A DNA stretch of 64,000 bases. Origin: Pedobacter polaris (GTDB taxonomy: Bacteria; Bacteroidota; Bacteroidia; Sphingobacteriales; Sphingobacteriaceae). Shown here in pieces: positions 17,635 through 26,960 of the stretch (position 1 is its first letter; each line of letters starts with the position of its first letter). The notes below the pieces were generated by a model, which saw only the letters and a list, made by a program, of their open reading frames with translations, made no database searches and was not told the origin of the DNA. A program made the position numbers and the translations under genes. Location of the stretch: positions 310,001-374,000 of the forward strand of contig NZ_SWBR01000005.1 in assembly GCF_005116505.1 (NCBI RefSeq), given 5' to 3'.

Positions 17635-18096
17635 TTACTTAATCAAGTCTAGTACTTGTGCCGTTGGATTTTTTGAATCTACTTTGTTAATAACGTGTAT
17701 AATGTTCCCATCTTCATCAATAATAAAGGTAGTACGATTAGTGCCCATATATTTTTTACCATACATGCTCTTTTCTCCCCAAACACCATAAGCTTCAACG
17801 ATCGATCTGTCTGTATCTGCTAATAAAGTAAATGGCAAATCATATTTGGTAATAAATTTTTGATGAGATTTTTCATCATCAATACTAACACCTAAAACTT
17901 CAATACCTTGGCTTTTTAGACTCTGGTAATTGTCTCTAAAATCACAAGCTTCTGCTGTACAGCCTGGGGTACTATCTTTAGGATAAAAATATAGTACAAC
18001 TTTCTTCCCCTTAAACTGGGTTAAAGAAACTGCATTCCCGTTTTGGTCTTTGGAAGTAAATTCTGGGGCTTTATCGCCTGCTTTAAGTATACTCAT
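17635..18096 (-). CDS. bcp: Thioredoxin-dependent thiol peroxidase (Bcp/PrxQ)
   Basis: A cytoplasmic peroxiredoxin of 153 residues that reduces hydroperoxides at the expense of thioredoxin. C46 in [12 protein letters not shown] is the peroxidatic cysteine and C51 is the resolving cysteine five residues on, the arrangement of E. coli Bcp. The fold strands [11 protein letters not shown] and [12 protein letters not shown] are in place. It is a single gene on the minus strand. The thioredoxin at 7201-7518 is a plausible electron donor. Confidence 0.95.
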   Translation of the reverse strand: MSILKAGDKAPEFTSKDQNGNAVSLTQFKGKKVVLYFYPKDSTPGCTAEACDFRDNYQSLKSQGIEVLGVSIDDEKSHQKFITKYDLPFTLLADTDRSIVEAYGVWGEKSMYGKKYMGTNRTTFIIDEDGNIIHVINKVDSKNPTAQVLDLIK

Positions 18097-18152
18097 ATTG
18101 CTCTTTATTGTGAAATTTTATTATAGGTTGCAATCTGCTAACAATTTATTAA

Positions 18153-19910
18153 TTATAAATAAAAATCTATAGCATAACGCCTAGTATTATCTTTCATGTC
18201 AACAACTATTAATTCAAAGCTATGTTTGCCTGAGGCAGTTTGTGCATCAAAATTATGCCATAAGCTCGCAGTTTTGGTGTCGAATTCCATCAATACCCAT
18301 TTGCCATCAATATATCCGTTAAAACTTTTAATCCCAGAAAGATTATCCCTAAGTTTAAAGTTCATTTTACTTAAACCGTTCATATTTTTGCCATTATTAA
18401 TATTTACAGGTACGATAGTAGGGGCAATCGTATCAATAGCAATAAAGAAACTTCCAAAATTACGAACCTGTGTTTTTACATAACCATTTTCAAAATATCC
18501 ACCTTGTGATAAACGATTTGCATTTACAATTAACGCCTTATTTTGGTATTTAATTAAGCTACTGTCTGCTTTAATCCATAATTCAAAACCTACATGAAGG
18601 GGGGTAAGATTATTCTGGATTTGATGAAGGGCAGAAAAGGCATTGGTTTGTGGTTTAGGTAATTTCTTGTACACAAAATTCAGGTCATTGTATAAAGTTC
18701 CTTTGGGTAGTATTATTTTAATGTCATCATTATTATATTCATTTACCTTATTGTAAGGAAAGAGAAAGCTGTTTGCCTGAACTGGCGGAGTATTAATTAC
18801 AGCTTTTGAATCTGCCTGTACATTAAATGATAAAATGCTTTTATTACCTTTTGCATCAGTAATGGTATATTTTAGTTCATGGAGTTTCCCATCTGTAAAA
18901 ACTACCCTTCCACTATTAACTAGATTGCTATAAATTTGTAACGGATTTCCAGGATCAACAAAGCTTTTTTGGATGCTACGTTTTAAATTAAGAAGGGCTG
19001 GATAATCGATGTGTGAATTAATTGCCTTACTGTTCTCAAAGCTAAATCTTTCTAAGGCAGAGGTAAAAATAGTATTTCCATCTAAAGTTAATTCTATAGC
19101 ATACACACCATTTAATCCAGAATTTCCGCTGTGTTTGTCTGTAGTTATGATTCCGAAACCAACTTCACCATTTAAATTGATGGTACTTACCTTATTTAAA
19201 TTGTATTTGCCATTTCCTCCAATTACTTGAAAATACTGTTTAGGGGTAAATTCATTAAATGGTTTGCCATTAAGTCGATAAACATACATTGAATAAATTA
19301 CTGGCGGAATATTGTCTGGGATTTGGATGCCCAATAATTGAGGGTTAACCGTCGCCTCTGTTTTAGTATCTCTTAGTTCGAAATGTAGGTGTGGCCCTCC
19401 TGAACTTCCAGTATTGCCAGAATAAGCTATAACATCGCCTTTCCTAACCGGGATAAAATCAGAGTTAGGGAATTCATCTATCTCGTAAGATTTTTTTTGG
19501 TATTGAATTTTTTTAACTTCCATCGCAATTTTTGGATTGAATCTGGATAAATGTCCGTAGACAGAAGTAAATCCATTGGGATGATTGATATATAAAGCCA
19601 ATCCAAAGCCGCTGTTCTGAACCCTTAGCCTTGAAATATAGCCGTCCGCCACTGCGTAAACAGGATAGCCTATTCTTTGATTTGTTCTAAAATCTGTTCC
19701 AGAGTGAAAATGATTAGACCTTAATTCTCCAAATGAACCAGCTAACGCTGGCGGTACAATATCCAGAGGTTGTCTGAAATCTGTTAATGGATAAACGTTG
19801 TTACTAAAGATTTGTTGGGCATTAGCATTGTTGGCAATAGAAACAAACAAAAAGATAACATAGAAGTGCTTAAGCCTGCTTAGGCCTGGATAGATTTTTT
19901 GATATAACAT
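18153..19910 (-). CDS. M23 family metallopeptidase, exported
   Basis: A 585-residue envelope protein with an N-terminal signal sequence (residues 10-31, ending NANAQ). The M23/LytM zinc site is H69 and D73 in HFHSGTDF, and H174-x-H176 in GGPHLHFEL; YAVADGYISRL lies between them. The 400 residues that follow are beta-rich and resemble no domain I can name. Members cut peptide cross-links in peptidoglycan, or act as scaffold regulators when the site is degenerate, and here all ligands are present. It lies 5 bases after the FAH-family gene, so the two are probably cotranscribed. Confidence 0.88.
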   Translation of the reverse strand: MLYQKIYPGLSRLKHFYVIFLFVSIANNANAQQIFSNNVYPLTDFRQPLDIVPPALAGSFGELRSNHFHSGTDFRTNQRIGYPVYAVADGYISRLRVQNSGFGLALYINHPNGFTSVYGHLSRFNPKIAMEVKKIQYQKKSYEIDEFPNSDFIPVRKGDVIAYSGNTGSSGGPHLHFELRDTKTEATVNPQLLGIQIPDNIPPVIYSMYVYRLNGKPFNEFTPKQYFQVIGGNGKYNLNKVSTINLNGEVGFGIITTDKHSGNSGLNGVYAIELTLDGNTIFTSALERFSFENSKAINSHIDYPALLNLKRSIQKSFVDPGNPLQIYSNLVNSGRVVFTDGKLHELKYTITDAKGNKSILSFNVQADSKAVINTPPVQANSFLFPYNKVNEYNNDDIKIILPKGTLYNDLNFVYKKLPKPQTNAFSALHQIQNNLTPLHVGFELWIKADSSLIKYQNKALIVNANRLSQGGYFENGYVKTQVRNFGSFFIAIDTIAPTIVPVNINNGKNMNGLSKMNFKLRDNLSGIKSFNGYIDGKWVLMEFDTKTASLWHNFDAQTASGKHSFELIVVDMKDNTRRYAIDFYL

Positions 19911-19915
19911 TTGGA

Positions 19916-20527
19916 TTATTTAACACTAAAATTGAGTAATTGTTTGCCTTCAAGCCAAGCTTCTAACTGATCACCTTGTTTTACTTGACCGACCCCCTCT
20001 GGAGTTCCGGTAAAAATTAAATCGCCTTTTTTTAACGTTATATATTGAGAAACAAATGAAATAATCTTTTCAAATGAGAACAGTAAGTTTGATGTGTGGC
20101 CATTCTGTCGTGTTTCTTTATTAATTTGTAATTCAAATTGTAATTGATACATGTCTGAAAACCCTGCCTTCGGCAAAAAATTACTTATGGCTGCAGAATT
20201 ATCGAATGCTTTTGCTAGTTCCCAAGGTAAGCCCTTTTCTTTATGCTCGGTTTGTATGTCTCTTGCTGTAAAATCGATCCCTAAACCAATTTCATCATAA
20301 TAGTTGCTTGCAAATTTTTCGGCGATATGTTTGCCTTCTTTACAAACTTTTAAAACAACCTCCAGTTCATAATGAATATCTAACGAAAATTCTGGAATGT
20401 AAAAAGGTTTGTTGTCTTTTAAAACAGCGGTGTCAGGTTTTAAAAATATAATAGGTTTTGTAGGAACGGCATTGTTCAATTCTTTAGCATGCGCAGCATA
20501 GTTGCGACCGATAGCAATAATCTTCAT
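19916..20527 (-). CDS. Fumarylacetoacetate hydrolase family protein
   Basis: A 203-residue single-domain member of the FAH family. The family includes acylpyruvases and hydratase/isomerases of aromatic catabolism. The metal site is E-x-E in HYELEVVL, with an Asp in GLGIDFTARD; KGLPWELAKAFDNSA and the end FTGTPEGVG are typical. It is shorter than the 220-residue YcgM-type acylpyruvases but complete. No catabolic cluster surrounds it, so the substrate remains open. The promoter -7 box ends 4 bases before the ATG. Confidence 0.86.
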   Translation of the reverse strand: MKIIAIGRNYAAHAKELNNAVPTKPIIFLKPDTAVLKDNKPFYIPEFSLDIHYELEVVLKVCKEGKHIAEKFASNYYDEIGLGIDFTARDIQTEHKEKGLPWELAKAFDNSAAISNFLPKAGFSDMYQLQFELQINKETRQNGHTSNLLFSFEKIISFVSQYITLKKGDLIFTGTPEGVGQVKQGDQLEAWLEGKQLLNFSVK

Positions 20528-20531
20528 ATAA

Positions 20532-20539
20532 CAAAAGTA
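20532..20539 (-). promoter_or_regulatory. Promoter -7 box abutting the FAH-family start codon
   Basis: TACTTTTG on the minus strand ends 4 bases before the ATG at 20525-20527, so transcription is predicted to begin at or next to the start codon. Confidence 0.5.
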
Positions 20540-20552
20540 GAAAAATTGTAAT

Positions 20553-21059
20553 TTATAAAACAGAAATCTTCTTTACAATCTGCTCACCGCCAGCAATGAT
20601 CTTTAAAAAGTACATTCCTGCATTTAGTTTACTAGGAATAGTGTATGTTTTTGTTTGTTCGCCAGCTGGAGAACGCTCATTTGCTAAATTTAACACATCG
20701 TTACCCAACATATCTGTAATTTTTACAACAAGTAATATATCTCTATCTAAGCGTAAACTAACATTAATCTGTTCACTTACAGGGTTTGGATAAACTTTTA
20801 AAACACTTAATATTTTAGCAGTTTTTGTTGGCGTTACAGATGAAGAGCTGCTGCCAGAGTTAAAACTTACATTACTAGGCTTATATGGTGTGATGTTGGC
20901 CTTAATTTGAGGTACTTTATTTATAACTTTAGCCTTTGGCTTAAAAGATATTTTTGAGGTATCTACCTTTTGCGCAAAAACACTCGAACCCAATAAAACA
21001 ATCATGCAAATTGTGCATAGTATACTCCATGAGAACGCTATTTTTGGCTTTAACTTCAT
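20553..21059 (-). CDS. T9SS type A sorting-domain protein
   Basis: A 168-residue secreted protein. It starts at the ATG at 21057-21059 and opens with a signal peptide ending SSVFAQ. The middle is Lys/Thr/Ser-rich and low in complexity. The C-terminal 80 residues form a T9SS sorting domain: LKVYPNPVSEQINVSL, ITDMLGNDV, then LNAGMYFLKI and KKISVL. Such domains guide passengers through the type IX system and are usually removed. The passenger part is very short and shows no enzyme motif. A longer TTG start at 21074 is rejected because it overlaps the promoter -7 box. Confidence 0.85.
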   Translation of the reverse strand: MKLKPKIAFSWSILCTICMIVLLGSSVFAQKVDTSKISFKPKAKVINKVPQIKANITPYKPSNVSFNSGSSSSSVTPTKTAKILSVLKVYPNPVSEQINVSLRLDRDILLVVKITDMLGNDVLNLANERSPAGEQTKTYTIPSKLNAGMYFLKIIAGGEQIVKKISVL

Positions 21060-21071
21060 CTTTACTGGCAG

Positions 21072-21104
21072 CAAAAATATAAATAATTAAACAAAGAAAT
21101 CAAA
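21072..21104 (-). promoter_or_regulatory. Promoter of the T9SS-sorted protein (-33/-7)
   Basis: On the minus strand TTTG at 21104-21101 is followed after 21 bases by TATTTTTG at 21079-21072. The predicted start site leaves an 8-9 base leader. Confidence 0.65.
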
Positions 21105-21227
21105 CTATTTGTTTAATAAATCAATATTTAACACTATTTAACACCCATTATTTTTAAGCAATTTTTTTAACTTTCAGTTGCTAGATTATGATAAAAATAT
21201 TAATCCGTTTAATACTAATTATTTAAT

Positions 21228-21235
21228 TATTTTTG
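21228..21235 (+). promoter_or_regulatory. Promoter -7 box of the Kup gene
   Basis: TATTTTTG ends 18 bases before the GTG at 21254, and overlaps a possible TTG start at 21233, which can therefore be excluded. Confidence 0.5.
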
Positions 21236-21253
21236 CATCCAAATTTATATCAA

Positions 21254-23215
21254 GTGTCAAATCATAAAAACGTTAATGCACTCACAGCAGGTGGAGTTTT
21301 AGTTAGTTTAGGGATAGTTTTTGGAGATATAGGTACATCACCACTGTATACTTTAAAAGCAATTTTTAAATCGGTAATTGATACTGGACAGGTAATTAAT
21401 TCTGATTTAGTATTAGGAGCATTATCCTGTATCATTTGGACACTTACCCTTCAAACCACCATAAAGTATGTAATTATAACACTAAGAGCTGACAACAAAG
21501 GGGAGGGAGGGATTTTTTCTCTTTACTCTTTAGTTCGTAAAAAGGCAAAATGGTTGGTTATACCTGCAATTATTGGAGGTGCTGCATTATTAGCCGATGG
21601 TATGATTACACCAAGTATTACAGTTACATCTGCTATTGAAGGTTTGAAACTTAAATTTCCAACAGTTCCGGTACTACCTATTGTAATTAGTATTATCACT
21701 TTGTTATTTATTATTCAGCAATTTGGCACAAACCTGGTTGGTAAGCTTTTTGGTCCTATTATGTTTTTTTGGTTTGCAGCTTTAGGTGTTGCTGGCTTAA
21801 CCCATGTAATGGACGATCCATCGGTTTTTAAAGCACTAAACCCATACTATGCAATACACTTATTGGTAACTAACCCTAGTGCTTTACTAATTTTAGGTGG
21901 GGTTTTTCTTTGTACCACTGGAGCCGAGGCCTTATATAGCGATTTAGGGCACTGCGGCAAAAAGAATATTCGAATTAGCTGGATTTTCGTTAAATTAATG
22001 CTGATTTTAAACTATTTAGGGCAAGGTGCATGGGTATTAAGTAACCCAAGCTATAACCCGCATAATGCACTAGAAAATCCATTCTTTAAATTAGTGCCAG
22101 ATGACTTGGTATTGTATATGGTTATTTTAGCTACAACGGCTGCTGTTATTGCTTCGCAAGCAATGATTTCTGGATCATTTACTTTGATTTCTGAAGCTGT
22201 AAGGTTAAATCTTTGGCCAAAAGTGAGAATTAACTATCCAAGTGTTCAAAAAGGACAGCTTTACGTGCCATCAATAAATTGGTTGCTTTGTATTGGCTGT
22301 ATCATCATTGTTTTGATTTTCAAAAAATCAGACAACATGGAGGGAGCATACGGGTTAGCTATTAATTTAACTTTCTTAATGACAACCGTTTTGATTGCTG
22401 TTTACATGTTAAGAAAGAAATTTCCTAAGTATATCATTATCTTATTTATTGTGGTTTATGCAGTAATAGAGATTGCATTTTTAGTAGGTAACATGGCCAA
22501 ATTTATACACGGTGGTTGGGTTACTTTGTTAATCAGTTGTGCATTATTAAGTGTAATGTGGACTTGGTATAACTCTAGAAAAATTAAAAACCGCTTTGTT
22601 AAATATGTAGAAATTGAAGATTACTACACCATTTTAAATGAACTAAGTAACGATGAAAGTGTTCCTAAATTCTCATCTCAATTGGTTTATTTAACTAGTG
22701 CAAACTTTAAAACTGAAATAGAATCGAAGATTATTTATTCTATTATCCAAAAAGAACCAAAAAGAGCAGATGTATATTGGCTAGTTCACGTAGATGTAAT
22801 GGATGAACCTTATACTATGGATTATAAAGTAGAATTCTTAATTCCTGGTAAGTTGATACGTATAGACTTTAAATTAGGTTTTAGAATTGAGCAAAGGGTT
22901 AACTTGTTATACCGTAAGGTTGTTGAAGAGTTGGTTAAAAATGGTGAAGTTGATATTACAAGTCAGTATACATCACTAAACAAACATAAAATTACTGGAG
23001 ATTTCCGTTTTGTGCTTTTAGAAAAACATCTTTCTAAATTCACCAACTTAAGTTTCTATGAGCGTACCATTATGGATTATTATTTTGTACTTAAGCGCTT
23101 AAGTTTATCAGAAGTGAGCAGTTTTGGCTTAGATTCTAGTTATGTAGATGTAGAGAAAGTGCCATTGATATTTGTAACACCTGATGATATAGAAATGAAC
23201 CGACTGTCGGTTTAA
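21254..23215 (+). CDS. kup: Kup-type potassium uptake transporter
   Basis: Inner-membrane potassium/proton symporter of about 653 residues. The hallmark GIVFGDIGTSPLYTLKA lies right after the start, and twelve hydrophobic segments follow, with NKGEGGIFSLYSLVR, then a soluble C-terminal region of about 170 residues. I choose the GTG at 21254, giving MSNHKNVNALTAGG as in relatives. The frame stays open to a TTG at 21233, but this is inside the -7 box and would be untranscribed. Kup takes up potassium at low pH or low turgor. Confidence 0.93.
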   Translation: MSNHKNVNALTAGGVLVSLGIVFGDIGTSPLYTLKAIFKSVIDTGQVINSDLVLGALSCIIWTLTLQTTIKYVIITLRADNKGEGGIFSLYSLVRKKAKWLVIPAIIGGAALLADGMITPSITVTSAIEGLKLKFPTVPVLPIVISIITLLFIIQQFGTNLVGKLFGPIMFFWFAALGVAGLTHVMDDPSVFKALNPYYAIHLLVTNPSALLILGGVFLCTTGAEALYSDLGHCGKKNIRISWIFVKLMLILNYLGQGAWVLSNPSYNPHNALENPFFKLVPDDLVLYMVILATTAAVIASQAMISGSFTLISEAVRLNLWPKVRINYPSVQKGQLYVPSINWLLCIGCIIIVLIFKKSDNMEGAYGLAINLTFLMTTVLIAVYMLRKKFPKYIIILFIVVYAVIEIAFLVGNMAKFIHGGWVTLLISCALLSVMWTWYNSRKIKNRFVKYVEIEDYYTILNELSNDESVPKFSSQLVYLTSANFKTEIESKIIYSIIQKEPKRADVYWLVHVDVMDEPYTMDYKVEFLIPGKLIRIDFKLGFRIEQRVNLLYRKVVEELVKNGEVDITSQYTSLNKHKITGDFRFVLLEKHLSKFTNLSFYERTIMDYYFVLKRLSLSEVSSFGLDSSYVDVEKVPLIFVTPDDIEMNRLSV

Positions 23216-23223
23216 TGAAATAG

Positions 23224-23249
23224 AAACCAGTTTTAGGACTGGTTTTTTT
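23224..23249 (+). terminator. Rho-independent terminator of the Kup gene
   Basis: AAACCAGT and ACTGGTTT pair around a 6-base loop and are followed by a run of T. Confidence 0.8.
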
Positions 23250-23288
23250 ATGGAATAAAGTCACAACCTTTAACCTTTCTGTTCAATA

Positions 23289-24332
23289 CTATCCGACCAC
23301 TTTTGCCAGACCTATTTTCTTCAGCAGATATATCATCAAACCAGAAATACATAAACAGGCTAAAGTAGCAAATGGAATTCCGAATGCTGGTCCCAATACA
23401 GCCCCATTGATTCCGGATTTATTTAGATAAAACAGCACTAGGATATGTATAAAGTATATGCCGAAACTGTGTTTATTAATGAACTTTCGAATAGCTTTCC
23501 ATATAGGATTGGCTAGGTTGATGTGCTTAAAGAACAGAAACAATCCTACTGCAGCGATAATTACGTTAGGAGAAAAGTAAGTGTATAAATCTATCACAAA
23601 ACGGCCACTAATTAGAGATAGGAAGTAAGTTCCAAAAACGGTAAGTAGTACACCAGTTGCGAAAATAAGCAATGCAATTGCTTTGATGTGTTTTACGTTT
23701 TCGAAATTTCTGATAGATAAATAATAACCCAAAACAACATAGCCTATAAAACCAGCAAAGTATTGGAGGTTAAAATCTGGCACATACTTTGAAAATAGAG
23801 GCTGAGCAATAATGATGGCAACTATCCAAAGCAATAAAAAATAATGAATCTCTTTTTCTTTAGCGTTTTTAATCCATTTTGATAGGATGGGGATAAACAG
23901 ATAAATGCCTATGATCATATAAATATACCAAAAATGATAGGTGGTACGATAAGCAAAGGTAGTAGAACCAATGGTTAGCATTTGAAGAAAGGGAAGCTTA
24001 AAACCGTTCTTTAATAGATACAAGACATGAATGGAATAGATTGAGATCCAAAATAGGAATGGGAAAATAATGCGTACCACCCTTTTCTTTAAGTAATCAT
24101 TGAGCTGATAATCTTTTGGAAGTAATAAAGCCCCTGTAATCATCACGAAAATAGGCACGCTAAACCTAACTAAGCTGTCATATACATTTGCTGTCCACCA
24201 GTTGAAACCCGAAATTTTGGTGAATTTGTACAAAAATGGTGCTGCTACATGAAGAAATATCACACTTATAGTTGCAATAACCCTTAAATTATCTAACCAA
24301 GAAGTATCTTCTTTTAATTTAAAATCGCTCAT
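23289..24332 (-). CDS. Membrane acyltransferase (acyltransferase 3 family)
   Basis: A polytopic inner-membrane protein of 347 residues with about ten hydrophobic segments. The N-terminal LDNLRVIATISVIFLHVAAP contains the R and H that mark acyltransferase 3 proteins, which transfer acetyl or other acyl groups to sugars on surface polysaccharides. The middle and the end (KHSFGIYFIHILVLFYL) fit. No polysaccharide locus is adjacent, so the acceptor is unknown. A promoter -7 box lies 8 bases before the ATG. Confidence 0.85.
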   Translation of the reverse strand: MSDFKLKEDTSWLDNLRVIATISVIFLHVAAPFLYKFTKISGFNWWTANVYDSLVRFSVPIFVMITGALLLPKDYQLNDYLKKRVVRIIFPFLFWISIYSIHVLYLLKNGFKLPFLQMLTIGSTTFAYRTTYHFWYIYMIIGIYLFIPILSKWIKNAKEKEIHYFLLLWIVAIIIAQPLFSKYVPDFNLQYFAGFIGYVVLGYYLSIRNFENVKHIKAIALLIFATGVLLTVFGTYFLSLISGRFVIDLYTYFSPNVIIAAVGLFLFFKHINLANPIWKAIRKFINKHSFGIYFIHILVLFYLNKSGINGAVLGPAFGIPFATLACLCISGLMIYLLKKIGLAKVVG

Positions 24333-24340
24333 TATTCGGG

Positions 24341-24348
24341 CAAAGTTA
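24341..24348 (-). promoter_or_regulatory. Promoter -7 box of the acyltransferase gene
   Basis: TAACTTTG on the minus strand ends 8 bases before the ATG. Confidence 0.45.
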
Positions 24349-24380
24349 AATTTTAGATTGGTATATAGATTAAATTATAC

Positions 24381-24854
24381 TCAGATCAATTCGTATTCTA
24401 TAAGCCTTCTAAAATAAGTTAATTTTACCTTTACAATAGATTCTTTTTCTAAATCGTGAAATTGAAGGGGTCGGAAGTAAATAATTATCAGAAATGGTTT
24501 AAATATTATCAGTTTTAGCTTCCCAAATAATCTTATTTTAAGTTTTACAGTACTTACATCTATTTTTTTATATCCTTTTAATCTATCAACCCTCTTAACA
24601 AGATAGTTCGAGATTGAAAGAATACATAATGGGAATATAGGTAATAACCACTGGATTACTTGCTTAACATATTCTTCTGTATTTGTAGGAGGGTTTATTG
24701 GTTTGTGTCTCCAGCCAGTATAAGGCAAGAAAAATGCCAGCGCAAAATAAAATAAACCGATTAAACTTAAAACTAAATACCAATCATTGCTAAGTCTGAA
24801 CAAATTAAGTTTTTTGATTTTGCTTTTATCTTGATCAGTAAGTGGTTGTTTCAT
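24381..24854 (-). CDS. Hypothetical two-segment membrane protein downstream of an amino-acid permease
   Basis: A 157-residue protein I do not recognise. It has a charged N-terminus, hydrophobic segments at about 26-44 and 69-87, and a basic, hydrophobic C-terminal half (KLKIRLFGKLKLIIFKPFL) that could lie on the membrane surface. It starts 7 bases after the stop codon of the permease at 24862-26811, so the two are surely cotranscribed, which suggests an accessory subunit or merely a passenger. There is no signal peptide cleavage site. Codon use looks like the neighbours'. Confidence 0.6.
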   Translation of the reverse strand: MKQPLTDQDKSKIKKLNLFRLSNDWYLVLSLIGLFYFALAFFLPYTGWRHKPINPPTNTEEYVKQVIQWLLPIFPLCILSISNYLVKRVDRLKGYKKIDVSTVKLKIRLFGKLKLIIFKPFLIIIYFRPLQFHDLEKESIVKVKLTYFRRLIEYELI

Positions 24855-24861
24855 TAGCTAT

Positions 24862-26811
24862 TTATGCCTTATCAACCTGCTGTCCCAATTTGCTATGTCT
24901 ATAACCATAAGCGAAATAAACAACTAGACCTACTACCAGCCAAATGCCAAAGCCAATCCAGTTAGAAATGCCAAGCTCACACATCATGTAAAGACAACTC
25001 AATAATCCTAAAACAGGTATTAAAGATAGATTTTTAGTTACGCAGTAGTAACAAATAACAATGCAGATGAATAAGAAAATCCACATCGGAATTTTATGTT
25101 TAAATAACGACCAACCACTTTCATACTTTTTATCGAATGAGATAGATGATTTAGCCATAAAATCATCATACTGAACAGGGGTTAAATTATTTAAATAAGC
25201 CTCAGCATCAATTTGTTTTCCTTGTAAAACTACAGGACTTGTACTAATTTCTTTTTTAACAGTTTCTAATTCTGTAGCACTTAATGAAGTAATAAAGGTT
25301 ACAGGGTCGTTAATCTTAGTCTCGTTGGTAATAAAAGCTGTTGTTTCGGCTTTATATTGTACAAATGAAAATATAATAACGGCTATAAATACAATCGGAA
25401 CAATAAACTTAGAATTTACATAAGGAATTCTGAATTTACCACGTTGTACATCAGGTCTATTCTGTAAAACCAATACACCTGCACAAACCAATACAAAAGC
25501 AAATAAAGTACCTATAGAACATAAATCTGTAACTATAGTTAAATTCATAAATAGAGACGGAACTGCAACTACAAAACCAACAACTATTGTTGCAAAAGAA
25601 GGGGTTTTATATTTAGGGTGTATTTTAGAAAACGATTTTGGTAATAAGCCATCTCTGCTCATACTCATCCAAATACGAGGTTGGCCCATTTGAAAAACCA
25701 ACAATACACTAGCCATTGCAAATACTGCACTAACCGCAATAATACCGCTCATTAATTTAAGGTCTATAGCATCAAAAACGAATGCTAAAGGGTCCCCAAC
25801 CGCTAATGTATCAGATTTAACAATTCCAGTTAATACTAAAGCAATAGCAACATACAGAATTGTACAAATGATAATTGCCCACATCATTCCTCTTGGTAAA
25901 TCACGTTGTGGATTTTTACATTCTTCAGCAGTTGTAGAAATTGCATCAAAACCTATGTAAGCAAAAAATACTGCAGACACACCTTTTAGTACTCCAGATA
26001 CCCCATTAGGTGCAAACGGATTCCAATTTTTTGTATCGATATAGAAAACCCCTACAGCTAAAACCAATAGGATAACTGCTAATTTTACCACCACCATGGC
26101 ATTACTTGCATTTCTAGATTCTTTCATTCCACGGTAAACTAACCATGTAATGAAGATGATAATACCTAAAGCAGGTAAATCTGCCACAAGATGAAAACTG
26201 CCAATTTTTGGCGCAGTTAACCAAGCGTTATTTGCTAATGCAGTAGCAGAATCTAAGTCAGCCATATTTTTGCCTGCATTTAATAAAGCTTCTGCATGTT
26301 TATGCCCATTAAAAGCTGATAAATAATCCATTGTAGCCCAATCTGGGATATTGATACCATCAATCCCTAAAGCTGGTATTCGGATGGAGGAGAGTAATCC
26401 TGTAAAGTAATCTGACCAAGAAATAGCTACTGTTATATTGCCTATAGCATATTCCATAATTAAAGACCAACCAATAATCCATGCTACTAATTCGCCAAAC
26501 GCTACATAAGAATAGGTATACGCACTACCAGAAACAGGTACCATAGATGCAAATTCTGCATAGGCAAATGCCGCAAAACTACAAGCAATAGCAGTAAAAA
26601 TAAACAAGAAAATTACAGCAGGACCGCCATCTGCACTAGCTTTACCAATAGTACTGAAGATACCGGCTCCAATAATGGCTGCAATACCAAAAGCCGTTAA
26701 ATCTCTAACACCTAAAGTTTTATGTAATGAATCGCCATGTTCGCCATAGCCTTTTGCAGCGTCTTCTAAAATCTTACTGATTGATTTCTTTCTGAATAGT
26801 TTATCGAGCAT
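24862..26811 (-). CDS. APC family amino-acid permease (CAT type) with large late insertion
   Basis: A 649-residue inner-membrane transporter of the cationic-amino-acid-type branch. IGAGIFSTIGKASA near residue 50 is the substrate-binding TM1 loop and FFAYIGFDAISTTAEECKNP is the conserved TM6 region. There are about 12 to 14 segments. Compared with the 570-residue homologue at 55506-57218 it has a hydrophilic insertion of about 80 residues between late segments (after VQYKAETTAF), rich in E, K, S and T. Substrate is not assignable from sequence alone. A promoter -7 box lies 18 bases upstream. Confidence 0.9.
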   Translation of the reverse strand: MLDKLFRKKSISKILEDAAKGYGEHGDSLHKTLGVRDLTAFGIAAIIGAGIFSTIGKASADGGPAVIFLFIFTAIACSFAAFAYAEFASMVPVSGSAYTYSYVAFGELVAWIIGWSLIMEYAIGNITVAISWSDYFTGLLSSIRIPALGIDGINIPDWATMDYLSAFNGHKHAEALLNAGKNMADLDSATALANNAWLTAPKIGSFHLVADLPALGIIIFITWLVYRGMKESRNASNAMVVVKLAVILLVLAVGVFYIDTKNWNPFAPNGVSGVLKGVSAVFFAYIGFDAISTTAEECKNPQRDLPRGMMWAIIICTILYVAIALVLTGIVKSDTLAVGDPLAFVFDAIDLKLMSGIIAVSAVFAMASVLLVFQMGQPRIWMSMSRDGLLPKSFSKIHPKYKTPSFATIVVGFVVAVPSLFMNLTIVTDLCSIGTLFAFVLVCAGVLVLQNRPDVQRGKFRIPYVNSKFIVPIVFIAVIIFSFVQYKAETTAFITNETKINDPVTFITSLSATELETVKKEISTSPVVLQGKQIDAEAYLNNLTPVQYDDFMAKSSISFDKKYESGWSLFKHKIPMWIFLFICIVICYYCVTKNLSLIPVLGLLSCLYMMCELGISNWIGFGIWLVVGLVVYFAYGYRHSKLGQQVDKA

Positions 26812-26829
26812 AAGTCAGTTTAGTTTGTT

Positions 26830-26837
26830 CAAACATA
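26830..26837 (-). promoter_or_regulatory. Promoter -7 box of the 649-residue amino-acid permease
   Basis: TATGTTTG on the minus strand, 18 bases before the ATG; no -33 match. Confidence 0.45.
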
Positions 26838-26857
26838 AAAAAAAACTCTGGTTTTTA

Positions 26858-26960
26858 AGTCCGAAAATCTAAAAGTCTAAAGATATATAGAAAAACTATT
26901 TGACTTGTTTATCTCTTCTTCAGACTTTCACTTCTTTCAGACTTCCGGCTTTTCGGACTA
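26858..26960. repeat. Long imperfect inverted repeat at the stop codon of the M3 peptidase gene
   Basis: AGTCCGAAAA at 26858-26867 and TTTTCGGACT at 26950-26959 form the outer arms, and AAGTCT words inside pair with AGACTT. The right arm overlaps the stop codon TAG of the M3 peptidase gene (26958-26960). The loop region also contains pyrimidine-rich iterations. Confidence 0.65.
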
